DNA from: Agelaius tricolor
Taxonomy: Eukaryota > Chordata > Aves > Passeriformes > Icteridae
Direction: 5' to 3'
Length of the DNA stretch: 64,000 nucleotides
Assembly (NCBI GenBank): GCA_023055355.1
Contig: JALJCS010000001.1
Span: forward strand, 25,295,881 to 25,359,880
Position numbers and translations under genes: made by a program
The notes under the pieces: generated by a model
Databases searched by the model: none
What the model was told of the DNA's origin: nothing
Seen by the model: the letters and a program-made list of their open reading frames with translations, nothing else
Part shown: positions 23,713 to 36,875 of the stretch, piece after piece
Numbering within the stretch: position 1 is the stretch's first letter
How the letters are laid out: each line of letters starts with the position of its first letter

Positions 23713-25996
23713 AATTCACTTTTGCTAAACAGACTTTTGGCTTTATTGGCAGGTTGTCAGGAAAATTAAGTGAAAATGACACTGTGTTGCCAAAGTGCAA
23801 AAGACTTGGATTTAAAAACACGTCCACCAGAAATCCATTTCAAGACATCAGTCTGGGAGTTTTTCCATGGCTTCAGTTAAAGTGAAAAGGAGAAAACAGA
23901 GCCTAAAATTCATAAAAGCTCGGTTCATTTACTGGGTATGTCATAGGAAAAGCTGACTATATCCATTTATTGCAAAATATTGATATATCTTGTCAAATGC
24001 ACCCCTTCTAAAGGGGTTGAAAAGAAAGAGAGGCCTCTTGGAAAGCTGTGATCCAGCAGTGGATGCTGAAAATCAGGGCTTTCATTTGTGGAGTCAATGA
24101 AAAGCCTAAGGGTTGGCTGGGGAGAAGGGCAATCAAATTTATCACTTAATTCCAAGAAGATCTGAAGGCAGCCGGGAAGGGAGGGGACACAGCTATGGGC
24201 CCACAGGAGCAGCTGACAACCATCAAAGGACAGCAGAGTCTCTTGCTACAGACATGGGCAGAGCCTCCATCTCTGAAAACAGAGTTGTTGCTTTTTGGGG
24301 GAAAGCGAGAACTGGTTGTTTGCTACAGGCAAGAAAGAGACTCAAGGAATAACGTGAGCCCTGGGCAGGGTGGGAGCTGGTGAAATGCAGCCTGGCCCCA
24401 GGAGCACCTAGGCAGAGCTCTGGGTGCTGCTGGGCACAGCTGGCAGGGCCACCAGAGCCAGGGCAGGACGGGCTGGCAGCAGGGACATCAACTCCTGCAT
24501 TCCCTGTCTGCTTAGGAAAATCCAGGGCTTAAATTGATGGGGTTACAAATCTTGAAGGAGTGAGTTGAATGGCTGGAGCACAAAGGGGATGGGGAGTTCT
24601 CCTTTCTGCTGTTCCCCAGTGGCCACTCGCCCTGGCTCATCTCACCCTTGTGGAGTGCCCACCTGTGAGGGTTCTACTCCTGTGGCAGGGAGAGAGTTGC
24701 CCAGGACCTAAATATTTCAGATATTTGAGCAGATCTCTCTTGTGTCAAGCCAGTAAATCATCCTGAGAAAGGGAAGTGAAGTTTGTCTCCTGCTTTTTTA
24801 TACCTCTGTGGCTGAGACTCCTTACAATAAATGCTTCAGACAGTTGTGTCTTTTCAAAAATAATGTAAATGCCCATGAGCTAGATACTTTGATTTAAACT
24901 GAGCTCTGTCTAAAAGACCCACAGCTTGTAAGCATGATTGCTACTTAAATATGCTGTCCCTTAGCCAGCAGATAATGCATGTAACAGCCACTTAATTCTC
25001 AGCAAAAACCAAAGACCAGTGTTGATTTGTTGGTATTTTCATTTTTCTGATTTAAAAGAATGTAGCATGTATGGTGAGGATGTAGACAAATTGTCTTAGC
25101 GATTTTGAGAATAAACTCCAGCTTTGCTAAATTCTTGGTTTTAGGAGTGACATGAACAAAAGAGAATGTAAATGAAAAAGTTTGTGACTGTAAATGAAAA
25201 CCTCTGTCTCTGAATTTAAAAATAAAATGGGAGCCACTAAACAGCAAATATGCTGTAGTGATAAAGAAAGGGTATTTTTCCCTGTTTCTGTGAAATCACA
25301 AGATGGCTGGTGTTACTTTATATCTTTTCCCATTACAAGCTCTTGCCAAAATGCTGGAGGTGTAATATAATCCCCCATAATTACATGTTTTGAGATAGAG
25401 CATTCCTTAGCTGTTTATATGGATTAAAACTTAGAATGCTAGAAGGCATTCCAGTCATAATGGTAAACTAATTAGCAATTAATACTGTGCTATGGTTTAA
25501 GAGTCAATTTCTGTTATGCTTTGCTGCTAAAATACAAATATATAAGTAAGCTATGAATGATTTCCTGGAGTTTTATCTCATTAATGTGATAAATTCTTTA
25601 TTCCTTTACACACAGAAGGAAAGTGTCAAGGAATAGCAATTAAAGGAAAGTAGTGTTGGGAGCAGCACTAATTTCACAAAAAGTCATTACTTATTCATAA
25701 AAATGCATTTATCTGTGGCAATAATTGACAAAAGGGAAGGATCAGATCTTTAATCTTCACATTTATAAATAGACCAAAAGTTTTTTACCTCTCAGCTAAG
25801 GTGTTGGAATCCTGGAATGGCTAGACAGATCATAAAACAATATTTCACAGATTTGTCCTTATACAGATCTATTCTGGCACCTTTTTTTCTAATGATAGGT
25901 TAATGGTTTAGTTTACATGAGCTGCCAAGTATGAGTAGTTCTCTGAACTATATCCAAACTGAATAGGTCTAAACTAAGATATAAGTCTATTTTTTT

Positions 25997-26030
25997 CCAT
26001 TTACTTCAGTAGGCTTTGGATCAGATCCCT
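25997..26030. mobile_element. Shred of ancient amniote repeat
   Basis: ccatttacttcagtaggctt followed by tggatcagatccct parallels the common reptile/bird repeat tail ccattgacttcagtgggctttggatcaggccct, as I recall it. Only about 34 bases are readable. It is probably the end of an otherwise erased copy. Confidence 0.4.
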
Positions 26031-26547
26031 ACTGAATCGTCAAAGTTGAATTAGAAATCTTGTGTAATCATACCTTCTTGTATCCCTTGAGCTGATTCCA
26101 GCCCTACAGCTGGTCTATGTAGAGATTTCTGATAGTGTAGAACACTAAGTGTGCCTGGCAAGGTTCTTTGAATTTGGAAATGTGTCCAGGCTGTTGATTT
26201 CTGAGAACCTGGAGAATGGAATCTAATGCTGTGTTTTCACAGGGCAATTTTTTTAGAGTTTCATTTCTTTTCTTTAACAGAGTTACCATTCTTTCTTGTT
26301 ATATTCAAATGACAGCAAAATTCAGGGTTATGGGCATGTATGGTAACTGACTCACAGTACTGACAGTCACTGAGCATTCAGTCTGATCTAATAGTGAAGA
26401 TGATCCAACAGGCAGGAGGAAGGCAAGAGCTTCAAAACAAAACTTTTAGAAACATTTTTTTCCCTATGCTCTGTTTGCAGATATGACTTGAAAGACTGGC
26501 AAAAACAGATGAAAGAGAGGTTTCTTTCCAAACCCTGGCTGTCAGCT

Positions 26548-26964
26548 TCAGTTACAAGTGCCTTTTTGTAAAATATTGTTGGTTGAAGTGCTTAGGTGTT
26601 TAAATAGAAAATTTGCATAGAAAGTATCTTTTTCATAAGTGCCCTTCTGCTTAACAAAATGGTCCTTATCAGAGAACAAGTCTGTCCTTGCAAGATTGGC
26701 TCGATGTTTTTTTAACGCCTTGGCTGGAATTCCCGCATGCCAGCCAACCCTCCACAGATCCTCAAAAGGGGGGTCCCTCTCTAAGTGGGTCATAGAAACC
26801 CTGCTGAAAACACCCCAAAGAAGAATTTGGGGTCTGGGGACTTTTGGAGGATACTGAAGGAGTGAGATGGGAGAGTGCACAGGTGTTTTCAAAGGTCTGT
26901 AGTAAATGAATTTTGGCTTTCCAAGAAAAACACACAGACCTGTGTTATTCCCAGCTAGTGTCAT
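26548..26964 (-). other. Unrecognised 138-codon open frame
   Basis: This minus-strand frame includes the hydrophilic stretch AKALKKHRANLARTDLFSDK followed by a lysine- and phenylalanine-rich tail. I see no signal peptide, membrane segment, known domain or convincing splice sites. Its length is within what chance gives in this window. It is listed because its C-terminal half is unusually protein-like. It is most likely not a gene. Confidence 0.1.
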
Positions 26965-29373
26965 TCAAGATATTCCTAGTGAAAAGCAAAACTGCTCACA
27001 TTTAAATGTTTTCCATGTTTCACTATAAATTTGAAAGCTAAGTTATGAGGAAGGAGAAGGACGGATACACATAATTTTTTTTAATTGGAGATTTTCCAGT
27101 TTTGGGTGTCCCCTCCAAAACGTGAAAAATACACATTTCTCAAATCAAACTAATTTTTTTCCCCATCCCCGCTTAGCAGAAAGGAAAACATGGAGAACAT
27201 GAAACCACAGAACAGTAAAGGATTAGCCAATTAATGTGCAACTTTCACAAAGTGCAGCATCCAACCCCTGAGAACTGAGGTTTCTGTGGGGTTTGCACCA
27301 GTCCATGGTGCTGTGCTTCAGTCTGCCCCTTTCTCCTCCCTTGCTGAGGAAGTGGCATCAGCCTCTGGCTCTGCAGGGCTTCAGCCACTCCCTGCTTGCC
27401 TCCATCACACTGCAAAAAATCCCAGAGCCATGGGGACTGCAGGACCTCTTAGGGCTTGTGGGGAACAGCTGCTGGTGAAACAAGTGGTGCAGCTGCTGTG
27501 TTAATTCACTGGTGGCTATGGTGGCACTGCTGTGGTTGCAGAAGAGCTGTGAGCAGATGCAGAGGGCCCCCAGTGCTGTTCCACAAGCTGAGGAGGCTCC
27601 TGCACATGGACTGCTCCCTGCTTCCAGCCTAGTGACCAGCTTTTGGGGTAGGGGCTGATGGAATTCAGAGGAAATACCATCAGAGCTCAGTTGCCCCAGT
27701 GGTCCATCATTGGCTTGGAAGTCATGGAAATGTGGCTCCTTTTTTCTTCAGCCTCTTGGCTCCTGTGTGTGCGTGTGAATGTATTTTCATCTGGGGCTTT
27801 ATCTGTCTTATTTGCTCATGTTTTAAAAATTGAGACCTCAAAGGTATTTTGGCATTGTTAGACAATTGTAAGTGTTTAAGGATGCTGGAATTCCCTGAGG
27901 CAAGGATCTGGCTGGTATCTTACTGAAGGCTGTCTCCACAGCAGTGCAGAGCTGTGTGGATTAACTGAGCCTGTTCCTGGGAGCTCCTTGTGTGTGTGTC
28001 AGTGGATTGAGCCAGTGCAGGCTATTGCTGATCCCAGCTGGTTAGACCAAAGTGAGACCCAGAACCATGCCTGTGCCTCTCCCAGGGTGTCTGCTTGGCT
28101 GTCTGTTGCAGGTCTGCCCTGTGTCACACACCCCTTCAAGGAGAACACCTTATCCTGCAAGTCACCCCTCTAGTGTAGGGGTGGTTCTGTTATACAAATA
28201 ATGAAAATATTCTGGTGTGACACACTTGCAGTGAGACACTGGAAGTTCTATCATGGGACTGTAACAAGTAATAGCATATTTTCCATTCAAGCTCTTAAAC
28301 TCAATTAAGAACCCCCCAAAATAAAATTGAATCAAACACGCATTCTCTCTGCTTGTCAGTCTAAGGCAGTGCAACATGGCTCTGATTTCTAACCTGGATT
28401 GAAAGTTTTGTCCTCAATTAGGTTATCTAATTTGCTTCATTTAAACACTACAGGAAAATGAAAAGCAGGTGTTTCCTTCATTGAGCACCTATTGTTATGC
28501 TTTCTTTTCTATTTTGAGTTATAGTCACAGTATTTTTGAATAATGAACCAGGACCTCCTCTTTGTTCTCAGGAAAGTGGAACATACAATATAGGGCTGGA
28601 GGACTGGAGTGAAGCTGATTCTCCTGGCAGTTACTGTCATAGGAGATAAAACTCTCCCATAAATGGGAAAGGGAAAGGAAAGGCAGCTCCAAACCTTTAT
28701 TTATCATCAGTGTGTCTTGGTAGTACTTGTAATCTCCTGTGGCTACTATGACTAATAAAACAAAAAAGTTCCTGGAATAAAGGAGCAGAAGCAGAGCTCT
28801 GGCTTGAGAGCACAACAACAGCATCCCAGATAAACATGAACTCCGTTCACAAAGTTATGGAGCTCTCCTAGCACAGAACTGTGCAAAATGAAAGAACAGC
28901 CATAGCATCACTTGGCTCAGTAGTAATTTGTTTCCCAGTTCAGCCAGGGTGGCAGGCACTTGCTTTGTGTTCTATTTAATTGCTGTGTTGGTCTTTTGTG
29001 AGGGTCACTGGTTGATCACAGGCTGCAAAGAACAAAAACTTACAAATTTGAGACAATCAAAAACCAGTCAATGTAAATTGTTTCGAAATCATTCAGTTTG
29101 AAATTACCATGTTTGTATAGTAATATAGTTATCATAATCAAAACTGTAGGTACCTTATGGTTAAAGAAAGAAGTGAGTGAATTCTGTGCACGCATTTGAA
29201 ACACAAGAGCTCAGAACTTGTCTTGGAGAGCCTTAACAAAGTACTAAGGAGTCCCAAAACAGGGATCAGCATGAAGCATCCTGTTACCAACTGGAGAAGG
29301 AGTTTTTGGAATAGCCTTTCTTGACTGTTTCAGAAAAAGAGTGAGCATTCGTGCTATAGGAAGTGTTTTCTGA

Positions 29374-29420
29374 GAATTCCTGCAGGAATTCTAAGTCATT
29401 CCTGAGGAGTTCTAAGTCAT
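29374..29420. repeat. 18-bp perfect palindrome running into a 21-bp tandem repeat
   Basis: gaattcctgcaggaattc (29374-29391) is a perfect palindrome. From 29384 the unit aggaattctaagtcat recurs at 29405 as aggagttctaagtcat, one mismatch, period 21 bp. The palindrome's right arm is therefore also the start of the first tandem copy. All of this is seen directly. Function is unknown. Confidence 0.9.
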
Positions 29421-29706
29421 GCCAAGGATTTCCTTATTATGACTTTTTACGTTGATTTTCCACTAGCAATGGGCAAATTTAAGAGAGGCCAGCGGTTCTA
29501 TGCATTTTAGTAAAGGATGTTTATTAAAACCTTACCCAAAGTACTGTGAGATAGAAATCTTCTGAGATTAGGTATTTGGAAAACTGTTGCTTAAGCTGCA
29601 GGAAATTGGGTGTGATCATTTCATTATGAACCAATTTGATTGCTGACTATCTCTTTGTAATTCAAGCAAAAACCAGCCAGAAGATTTACCAAATGCTGCT
29701 CTGCAT

Positions 29707-29753
29707 GTTGATCTCAGCCCATGATATAATTCACTCCACTGATTTCAAGTGAA
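29707..29753. mobile_element. Possible shred of ancient amniote repeat
   Basis: tgatctcagcccatgatata followed by ttcactccactgatttcaag resembles the gatctcag...agtaactccactgacttcaatgg part of the same old family seen at 52359. The match is short and degraded, so this is tentative. Confidence 0.25.
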
Positions 29754-30737
29754 GGACAGCAGTACGGGGACCATCCCTGCCTTGGGAGAGGGCTGTACAG
29801 TTAAAACCATTTCAGAGGTCTTTAGGGACAAGGGAGAAGCACTTGTAGCTGATGAAATTCTACTTGCCTTGCTAACACTCAGTCATGGTATTGAAATGGT
29901 GTTTTTCTCAGCCTGCTGTGGTTTGAAACACTAGCTTTCATTTCACAGCAGTTGACCTTGATCATGCAAGACAATAAGCAGCAACACCAGGGAAAAGTCC
30001 CAGAATACAATTCTCTTTAAAAGAAGCAAAACAAATCTGATCCACTGGTAATCTTAGAAGGTATTTAATCTAGCAGTGAGATGACGGCTTTAACAGGAGG
30101 GTTTAAAAACTTCTACTCATATGCCAGTCCTAATGATTTTCAAGTACAAATAAGCACTCAAATCATTTAATTCCCAAGTAAGTTCCCCCACCTCCTTCTA
30201 GAAAAGCCTTAACTTTTAAGAAATGGCCTTTACCTGTAGATAAATACTGCATGTGGTTGGGCTATGAGGCTCACATTCTTCCAGACTGGATTCATATATG
30301 CACACATTTTTTAGCACAGCACATGCATGAATAAGCAGCAGGAAGGTTATGTAAACACCACGTTCCTATTCCACTCCTTTTTAAAGCACATTCCATGCTC
30401 ATGAAAGCTGATGGGCTGGGGAGCAAGAAAGGCAATACAGTTCTGTGGCCTTATATTCTGCTTTATAATGGCAATGCAAACATTTTTTTCCCACCTGGTC
30501 TCATTAGTACGGGTGAATGAAAGGGGGAACTTTTCTGTGGCTGATTATCTCATTCTTGTGCTGTGCCATTATTAGCATACAGTGCAGCATGTGGGCAATA
30601 TTATTTGGGGGAAGGGGAAATGGGCTGGCTTGCTTGTTCCCTCTATTTGTGTGTGCACAAACAACTGACACTGAGGGTCTCATTTAGCAAACCTTCCTCT
30701 GTGAATGCTCCAGCCTGCTCATGCTGGTGAGGCTGCT
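29754..30737. other. Non-coding DNA, possible conserved element inside
   Basis: There is no gene. At about 30480-30620 a motif-rich run contains ctcattagtac, ctgattatctcattctt, gccattattagcat and gtgggcaatattattt, i.e. repeated homeodomain-like TAAT/ATTA words with little simple repeat. It may be a conserved non-coding element. That is inference only. Confidence 0.35.
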
Positions 30738-30840
30738 CAGAACGTGCTTAACTGTATTCAGATGTTTAAATTCAAAAGGATTTGAACATCTGCTTCTCAT
30801 TAAGTACATGCTTAAGAGCTTTGCTGAAACAGGGCCTTAG
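30738..30840. mobile_element. Relic of an ancient palindromic element
   Basis: aacgtgcttaactgtattca, then gatgtttaaattcaaaagga and tttgaacatc (a 30-bp imperfect palindrome, 30761-30790), then taagtacatgcttaagagct and ttgctgaaacagggccttag. The ending ttgctga..c.gggcctta and the gcttaag words match the reptile/bird repeat family whose units read catgcttaagtgctttgctgaatcggggcctta in my recall. It is non-autonomous and long dead, with no coding capacity. Confidence 0.45.
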
Positions 30841-33800
30841 CCATTAGGAAATAAACAGAGACCACCAACTTATTTTACATATACTCTTGAAGAGTGCTTG
30901 GATAGATAGTAATGACTCTCAGTCAGTACTGCCCAAAGTTGGCTTTGAACTGCTGACCTAGAGGTGAAAGGCTTGTATCCTATTACCAATCCCTGGGGCA
31001 AACCAGACTTACTTGTTTTCAAATATTAATGAATTAAGTCAAGTCAAAAATGTAGCCCCATTGATTGCCTTTTCCCCCGTATTTTTCCTGTGTCAGCATC
31101 AGTAAGTGATGCTGCTGTAGAAAATCTTCAGGAATCTGTGCTGCCCACACTTCTCTGCTTTAAATCACTTACATTGTAAGCAGAGTATTAACAACTGAAA
31201 CACTCGGTCAGTTTTTAAAAATATTTAGAAATGGACCTTTCCACAAATGTTGATAGTAACTGTTCATCAAGGAAAACATACTTATGTGTAAGGTCTAATG
31301 AATTATATAGCTATCTATTCTTCTTATGATATGCAGACATAACTCTCACTGACACTAATAGGAGATTCATATGCATGCCAGGAGCAGGGAAAACCCTTGG
31401 AGAGTATTTAGACAATATTCCTTGAAGGACTGGGGGAGAGGGGACACAGCGGGAAGGAAAATCATCGATGCAAACATGAATTTGTCATTTTTCTGCAGAG
31501 GATATGTGTATTTATGTTTTTAAAAGGCAGTGGGGACCTTTAACTAACAAATATTTAAAATTCTCTTTTTCATCCTTAAAGGCAGAATTTAGATGAAGGC
31601 CACACACAGACCTCCAGTTGAAGTAGAGGCACAGTAATAATGAAGAAAAGCAAATGTTCCTGGCAAGTGCTGTGTTGAAAGCTCTGGGTTTAGTCTTGGG
31701 TATTGGACTTTTGAGAACATTTTTTCCTACAAAAGGAGGTTTATTGAACCCCAAGTACTATATGAAATTGAGGGTGGGTAGGGGTTTCTTCATCACTGGA
31801 TACAGGATGTGCATTTGATCCAATGATTCAGGGCTTGAGGAGTTCTGGTCAGATATTGCAAAGGCCCATTTCCAGTAGGATTTTCTCAGCTCCTGAGTGG
31901 TGTGTGCACAGTGCTGTCCAACACACATAGGACCTGTGTGACCCAGAACAGGTCCACAGACCATGGACGTTGGAGCCTAGACCATGGCATGCCGACAAAT
32001 GTAGAAAACATTCAGGTGCTGTGGCCAGAGATGCAGATAATTTAATTTTTGTTTTCAGTCTTTTTAAGCCATCCCAACTTATCAGAGACCATCCTACCAG
32101 TGGTGCTGGATCAGAGAAAATTCATTCCAATTTTGTGCAAATGGCTGTCAAAAATCACACTAATATCAAATTTGTATAGTCCACTGCCTCTGCTGCTTCT
32201 CCTTTGTGGAGCTATCCTGTCCTAAGTGGCTCCTTCAGTTGTTTCTGATCTGGGTCCAAAAATCCTCAGTTTGGTGTCACCACTGTGCTTCATTCCTGAG
32301 ACTGGCTATTTAGCAGCAGGGAAGAACAGATCTCTAAATAAGCCTTTCTGGGGCTTTTGGTATTTTGATTTTCCTTGCTTTTCCCTAAGTATGTGTTCTG
32401 CCAGTGGCTGAGCCAGGGCTGAGGAGGGAGGGGAATGAAAGGTCTTATTCTAGGTGAGATTTTTGAGGTCCATGTTTGTTGCTGTTACTGCATTTTGAAA
32501 CTGAGGTCCTCTGGCCCATGGTATATTTCTGGTGTTTGGAATTTCCGAGCCCTTCCTGTAAGCTGTGCTGCAGGAAGGTTAAGTCAGTTTATGGGAGAAA
32601 CTGTGATGCCATTAGTAAATGCTTCTGGCAAACTGCAGCAAGTAATCTGCAACCCTGAGAAAGTTATTATGGCTTTATTTTTCTGCTGCACACCTGGCAG
32701 GAGGACGACGTGCCAGAAATCATCACCCTGAGCTGCTCCTGGGTTTCCTGGCTCCTGCAAGGAGTCTGGCCCTTGCTAACCCTCAGGGTTCAGTGTGACA
32801 GGGTGCAGTGCACAACCTCCAGACAGACAAAGCTACTTCAAGTGGGTAGTGTTTCTTTACTGTAAACACTTCCCATCAGCTCTAGAAAACCACAAAATAG
32901 TGATAATGCAAAGTTACTGGAAATAAAAACGCATTGGAAATTGTGTCCTGATACCAAAAAGATAAGTCACGGCAAACCAGTGACACTTCTCAGGAGAAAC
33001 AAAGTGTAAAAAGAGCAAGCTGCATTTCCAGTGAAATATAAATTAAATTGCTAAAACATTTTAATTAATGAAAGATTGAATCAGCAATTCACAAAAGCTA
33101 TACTGAAAATTTATTATCTTATCTTGACAGCATATCATTTGTGGTGGGAAGAATTAGCAAACCCAGAGCAGAGGGTAAGGGCTTACCTCTAGGCATGCAA
33201 ATATTTCTAGGAATTCAAGTATTTTAGCCTGTAGAGACTGCAGTTTACTTTAGCTGAGCTCATTTTCCAAAAGAGGATAAATTCCTCTACCATCTATTTT
33301 ATCATATTTTATATAGTTCTTGTTTTATTTTCTGCTTTGTCCATGTTGATTTTCTTTCCAGGCTGACATAAAAGAACAAAAAAGAAATGTTGTTACTTAG
33401 AGATGGTCTTTATTAAAAAGACTTGAAAACCTTTTTATGAAATGTTAGTTTGGTTGTGCTCGATTACCAGATCCAATTCTGGCTTGTGACATGTTTACTT
33501 TAACTGATGTGACTTTTCACTACAGTTCAGAGAAAAATGAGCAAGCCCATGCAAGGGGGAAAAATCACAAAACAATGATAGTAAAACTAGGTTTGGATAA
33601 TTTTACAATTAAACAAGTACAAATTTTACAATTATACAAGTAAACAACTATTACTATGGGTAAGTTGATATTTCTGTTGAAATGCTTTAGGGTTTGGTTA
33701 AAAAGAGCCAGAAATTCTCCTCTTCTTCATTCCCCCCAAATCAATTTGTTTTTGTTTTCGTCAAACAGAGAAAACTTTCCTCTTTTCCCAAAGTTGAACA

Positions 33801-33898
33801 TAATTTTATGTGGTCCTTTGTATGAGAAGGTGTTTATTCACATGCATTGTCCACTACTAGTTTCAGTAGTGAAAACTATTGAAAACTATGTAGGCTTT

Positions 33899-33946
33899 GG
33901 TACTTTAGTAAAAAGTACCATACTATTTATGGTACTTTAGTAAAAA
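33899..33946. repeat. Hairpin plus 16-bp direct duplication
   Basis: ggtactttagtaaaaa occurs at 33899-33914 and again at 33931-33946. The first copy together with the next bases forms a hairpin, ggtacttt-agtaa-aaagtacc (33899-33919), with perfect 8-bp arms. The string gaaaactat is also duplicated just upstream. It is read directly and is probably a local slippage product. Confidence 0.9.
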
Positions 33947-34348
33947 ACATTGCAGAATGACTAAACTGGAGACTCAAAGCATTTCAGCTTGCTGTGCAGT
34001 TATGCCCTGCTCTTCCCTTGGACTGATGGTTCCAAAGTAGAGGCAATTACAGAAGGAGGAGATACTGAGGTTTCAAAAGGTCTTGGGGAGCATTTTAACT
34101 GGACTAGGCTGTGTGGTGGCTCCAAAAATCCTTCTTCAGACAGAGACACAATAGTGCCAGCCCATTAGCCCAGTCATTTTCACTTGGTGAACAGAAGACA
34201 TACATTTAGCTGTCAGGGAAGGTAAGGGAGGTCACTTGTATCAAAATGGGTTGTTTTTCCAGGGCTTAGGGTCAACATCAACCTAGGGCAGCACCTACTT
34301 ACATGCATAAATATTGGTGTCCTTTAAGTGAAAAAACCATTATAGTAC

Positions 34349-34366
34349 AAAAAAAAAAAAAAAAAA
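34349..34366. repeat. Poly-A run (18 A)
   Basis: An uninterrupted A run is followed by cccagg. No retroposed sequence or target duplication is identifiable upstream. Confidence 0.9.
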
Positions 34367-35826
34367 CCCAGGGAAGAGGGACAGGCTAATTGATTTCAGT
34401 CAGTCCTGATCATAGATACCTGCTCATCTTTGCAAGTTTTCCTGTCAGAGAGCTGCCTGAGGGGTGTGGGATGCTCTGCTGTCAGACCTTGTGCTGCTCC
34501 CCAGATCCCATGGCCTCCTCTGCAAGGCAGCATGCCAGGAGCCTGTTGGGGACAGAAGGGAGCTGGGGGGGTCACCCAAGACACCCACAAATCTCTGCAA
34601 ACCTGTGAGGCCACAGCATCCTATCCTGCTGTGCCAGGCTGCTGCTGGGGCAGGAGAGCCACAGCCTCTATTGCATCCAAGGGTTTTTCTGCAGAAAGAA
34701 TCCAAATATACATCACTAAATTTGGCCTGAGATGGATTTTTTTTTTTCCTCAGAGTGAGGGATTTACTCAGACCTGTTTTCTGGCTGGGATTTTCAATGG
34801 TTTGGTCTATGTTTCCTTAACAAAGATATATGCTGGGATTAAAGGATCTTGAGTTAACCTCCCGGGCTTATTTGAAATGCACTCTTTGTAAAATACACAT
34901 CAAAAGTGTCATGAACTCTCTTTCACTCTGGGTGGCATGGAGGGTGGAGAAATGTTATAAACAAAGTAATACAGGGTAAATTGTAATCTAAGAGGCAACC
35001 TTTTTTTTCCTATAGAAGGCAGCTGAACCGAAAATGCACTCTAGCTACAGAACTGTGCTAAGGAGGATAATGTCCTGTTATTATCATTGCTTTATTGTTA
35101 AGCTGCTCCAAATCAGTATTTTGTACCCTTCTGGGAAAACAGGTTGTGCATAAACATACTTTCCATGTAGCTGAGGTCTGCTGAGCACTGCTGTTTGTCT
35201 CAGAGGGAGGAAGTTGCAGGTGGCTTGCAGGTTGGCAAGTGCACTGTGTTTAACACTGCTCAGCTTCTGCAGAGTGGCCTTTGGGGCCAGGGACTCACGA
35301 ACATCTATTTACCTTATGGCAGTTCCCAAGACACTCCCTTGCATACCAGCCACTGGTTGTGCTTTCCCACTCTTGTCAAGTAACAGATTTGGAACAAATT
35401 GTGTAGAATTACAAGTGGCACAAATGCAATGCATAATTTTCTACCTAGCTACCAGAAGAGTATGATAATTATGTTTTTATTTTAAATCATATACTGGAGG
35501 TGGCTACATTTCTTATAGTTCTAGTGTTGCTATGGCTGTGACCATAATAGCACTTTAGATTTCTAGTTCAGAAATGTGGTTTAATCTTTTTTTTCCCCAG
35601 AGAAAATTATAGCCCAAGTAGCAGAAGGCAAGTAAACACCTTACTTTACACATTGGCACTTTCATTACAACAGGCCAGAGAGCAACACTGCGCATCCTGA
35701 AAATATATTTGTATAGTACAATCAAAGTCTGTGTAATGTGGAGGAGGTTTCAATTCAAGGGGTAGGGAATTGAGCCCATAACAATAGCAGAAGATGTATT
35801 TCAATGTCCTTTGGTAGTCCACGCCC

Positions 35827-35842
35827 CAAGAAGTACTTCTTG
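35827..35842. repeat. 16-bp perfect palindrome
   Basis: caagaagtacttcttg is its own reverse complement. It is a single isolated occurrence with unknown significance. Confidence 0.9.
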
Positions 35843-36855
35843 CCATGAATCCAAAGGGCAGTGTTTGCATATTGACGACTCAGCAGTATTTTAGGGGAAG
35901 AATGGGTACAATATGGCAACTGCAGCTGTGAGAGGCCAGGATATGAGCTGTCACTTGGCCCAGCCAGCCCTTGGCAAAGATGTCAAACTGTGCTGCCTCT
36001 CACCCTTTACACATGTCACTCTCCCTACTGTTGCTGCTTATTTGCTGCAATTCCGGCCAGAGCTTTGGGACCACCATCCCACCTGCTCCTTTTCTCAGTG
36101 CATCAGATGTGCTCCTGCATCTGTGCCCATATAATTTGTTCCTGTCTGTTAAGTGCCACTCTCCAGCCACGGGCACAGCTCACTGGCCAAGAAGTTGCTG
36201 GTGAGAGCAGGAGCTGTGTGGAATTGAACTCTTCTGTTTTAGTGCTTCATAATAATGTTTTGCTTCATAACACTTTTTGCAGCCTGTTGTTAACATGGAC
36301 CTGGCATAGGGATGTTCCTGGATTGTCAGAATAGAATTTTTTTGCTCCCGACCAAATGGGTGACAAAACCATTCCAATTGCGGTGAAAGAAATAAAATGA
36401 GGAATGGAAATTACCTTCCCTTTGAAGAACTGAAGGGAAATGATCACATGGGTAGAGGGAGCTCCAACCCAAAGTATTGTAAATGTCCCCCACCACAATG
36501 CACACACATATTGTGCTCTGAAGTTAACACTGAGCAATGAACAGTGTAAGGTTCTGTATGCTGCTACTAACAATGCTGTTTGAGGGCTTAAGCAGCAAAC
36601 TTACACATGGGGATTGAAAAGACTCCTTTTCTCCCATAAGGTCACCACCCCTGTTGTGAAATTATGTTTTAAATTTAGAGACTGATGATTCTTGGCAGCT
36701 CCCTGGATGACCATGTTGTTACTCTGAGCTATGTGGTTTTTTATAAATTTTTCTGCATCCGTCTCACCTTTCTGAGGCCTGAGTCTTTCCTCTGTCTCAG
36801 AAACAGGTTTTCTCTATACTGTACAGCTCTGTCTTGGCAGGGATGTGACACAACC

Positions 36856-36875
36856 CCTTGTAACTCCTTGTAACT
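36856..36875. repeat. Tandem decamer, two copies
   Basis: ccttgtaact is repeated exactly twice in tandem. It is a short slippage duplication. Confidence 0.9.

Larger units (their letters stand above)
22181..29706. other. Non-coding DNA, no gene seen
   Basis: An A/C-rich simple tract is at 22700-22780, a possible exon at 23600-23712 and a repeat shred at 25997-26030. GC-richer but CpG-poor patches lie at about 24110-24700 and 27280-27660. The minus-strand frame at 26548-26964 (138 codons) is unrecognised. A palindrome with tandem repeat is at 29374-29420. The rest is unique AT-rich sequence. Confidence 0.7.

Noticed and set aside
24110..24700. CpG island or gene-dense GC patch
   Set aside because: GC is raised but CpG stays rare, and no frame or element is recognisable.
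35596..35632. Mini-exon of about 31 bp after tttttttccccag
   Set aside because: Too short, with a weak gtaaac donor. Such pairs are expected by chance.
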